Origin: Clostridiales bacterium
GTDB lineage: Bacteria; Bacillota; Clostridia; Lachnospirales; Lachnospiraceae
Reading direction: 5' to 3'
DNA: 6,310 nucleotides
Assembly (NCBI GenBank): GCA_012512995.1
Contig: JAAZDA010000486.1
Coordinates: forward strand, 1 to 6,310
In this document: piece after piece, positions 6,174 to 6,310 of the stretch
Position numbering within the stretch: the stretch's first letter is position 1
Layout of the letters: the number at the start of each line of letters is the position of its first letter
Translations under genes and position numbers: made by a program
Notes under the pieces: model-generated
What the model was told of the DNA's origin: nothing
Seen by the model: the letters and a program-made list of their open reading frames with translations, nothing else
Database searches by the model: none

Positions 6174-6310
6174 TTTATCGACCTTTTCACCGACATCGCT
6201 ACTGCCTTTTGCCGCGATGAGGTCGTCAAAGGAAGCGCCGGGGTTGACCGTGAACTCGGCAAACCTGCGCCCTTTGTATCTGTCTGACACATATTTAAAA
6301 AACAGAAGGA

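Larger units (their letters stand above)
3714..6310 (-). pseudogene. hsdM: Type I restriction-modification methyltransferase HsdM, long form, interrupted by an in-frame TGA and 5' partial
   Basis: Adenine-specific DNA methyltransferase subunit of a type I system. The frame is open from the right edge (codon at 6308), reading LLFFKYVSDRYK, the conserved end of the N-terminal helical region, so the true start lies outside. Visible in order: GDAYEYFMMKFAQESGKSKG and QFYTP (SAM-pocket region), motif I DPAAGS-stop-SLLI, catalytic motif IV NPPF (about 5583-5588), then ILPHGVLTRP and SLPANLFYGTG. A long C-terminal extension follows, rich in charged coiled-coil-like sequence and ending AALERMGYKW at 3717. 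At 864 visible codons it is longer than the usual 500-residue HsdM and resembles the extended variant. TGA at 5814-5816 falls where the second motif I glycine belongs; GGA to TGA is a one-base change. The downstream part is open from a TTG at 5807 but has no ribosome binding site and lacks motif I. Probably inactive unless the base is an error. Confidence 0.88.

Noticed and set aside
5814..6290. GTG at 6290 as the start of a separate 158-residue gene
   Set aside because: The frame is open upstream to the window edge and encodes the family-typical LLFFKYVSDRYK, so this is the middle of hsdM, not a start.
1..6310. CRISPR array, tRNA, rRNA, riboswitch or insertion sequence
   Set aside because: No spaced direct repeats, no cloverleaf-like or rRNA-like segments, and no transposase coding sequence were seen; almost all of the window is occupied by the genes described.

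Overview
The window looks like a piece of an anaerobic Gram-positive (Clostridia-like) genome. This rests on the strong AGGAGG-type ribosome binding sites, the tight operon spacing, a class I hybrid cluster protein (Hcp), a rubredoxin and a clostridial-style Hcp-associated ferredoxin. The organism assignment is an inference from gene content; no rRNA or tRNA is present to confirm it.

Left half (about 1-2364, minus strand): a four-gene operon reading right to left. The order is a two-cluster ferredoxin-like protein with a long C-terminal domain, a small cupin, a 54-residue rubredoxin and hcp, which runs off the left edge. Gaps are 15-21 bases and each gene has its own strong ribosome binding site. 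Hcp handles nitric oxide or hydroxylamine, and the ferredoxin and rubredoxin are plausible electron carriers for it, so the operon is best read as a nitrosative/redox stress unit.

Middle (2365-2479): a 115-base divergent promoter region. It holds a perfect 14-base palindrome (GTTGGAATTCCAAC, 2453-2466) with FNR-like half-site spacing. The palindrome is centred at -41.5 from the start predicted by a good -10 box, which is where a class II Crp/Fnr activator sits. On the plus strand begins a gene whose first 38-39 residues look like an HcpR-type Crp/Fnr regulator, the expected partner of this operon.

Right half (about 2590-6310, minus strand): the regulator stops abruptly and runs head-on into a type I restriction-modification module, hsdM followed by hsdS with a 7-base overlap. 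Both genes are damaged. hsdS loses its distal conserved region at the same junction that truncates the regulator. hsdM has an in-frame TGA exactly where the second glycine of the SAM-binding motif I (DPAAGS[G]SLL) should be. hsdM also runs off the right edge, so its N-terminus and any hsdR are not visible.

Most of this is known biology. The points most worth checking are the junction at about 2590-2598 (real recombination or insertion versus assembly chimera), the hsdM nonsense codon, and the neatly placed operator between the Hcp operon and its broken regulator.
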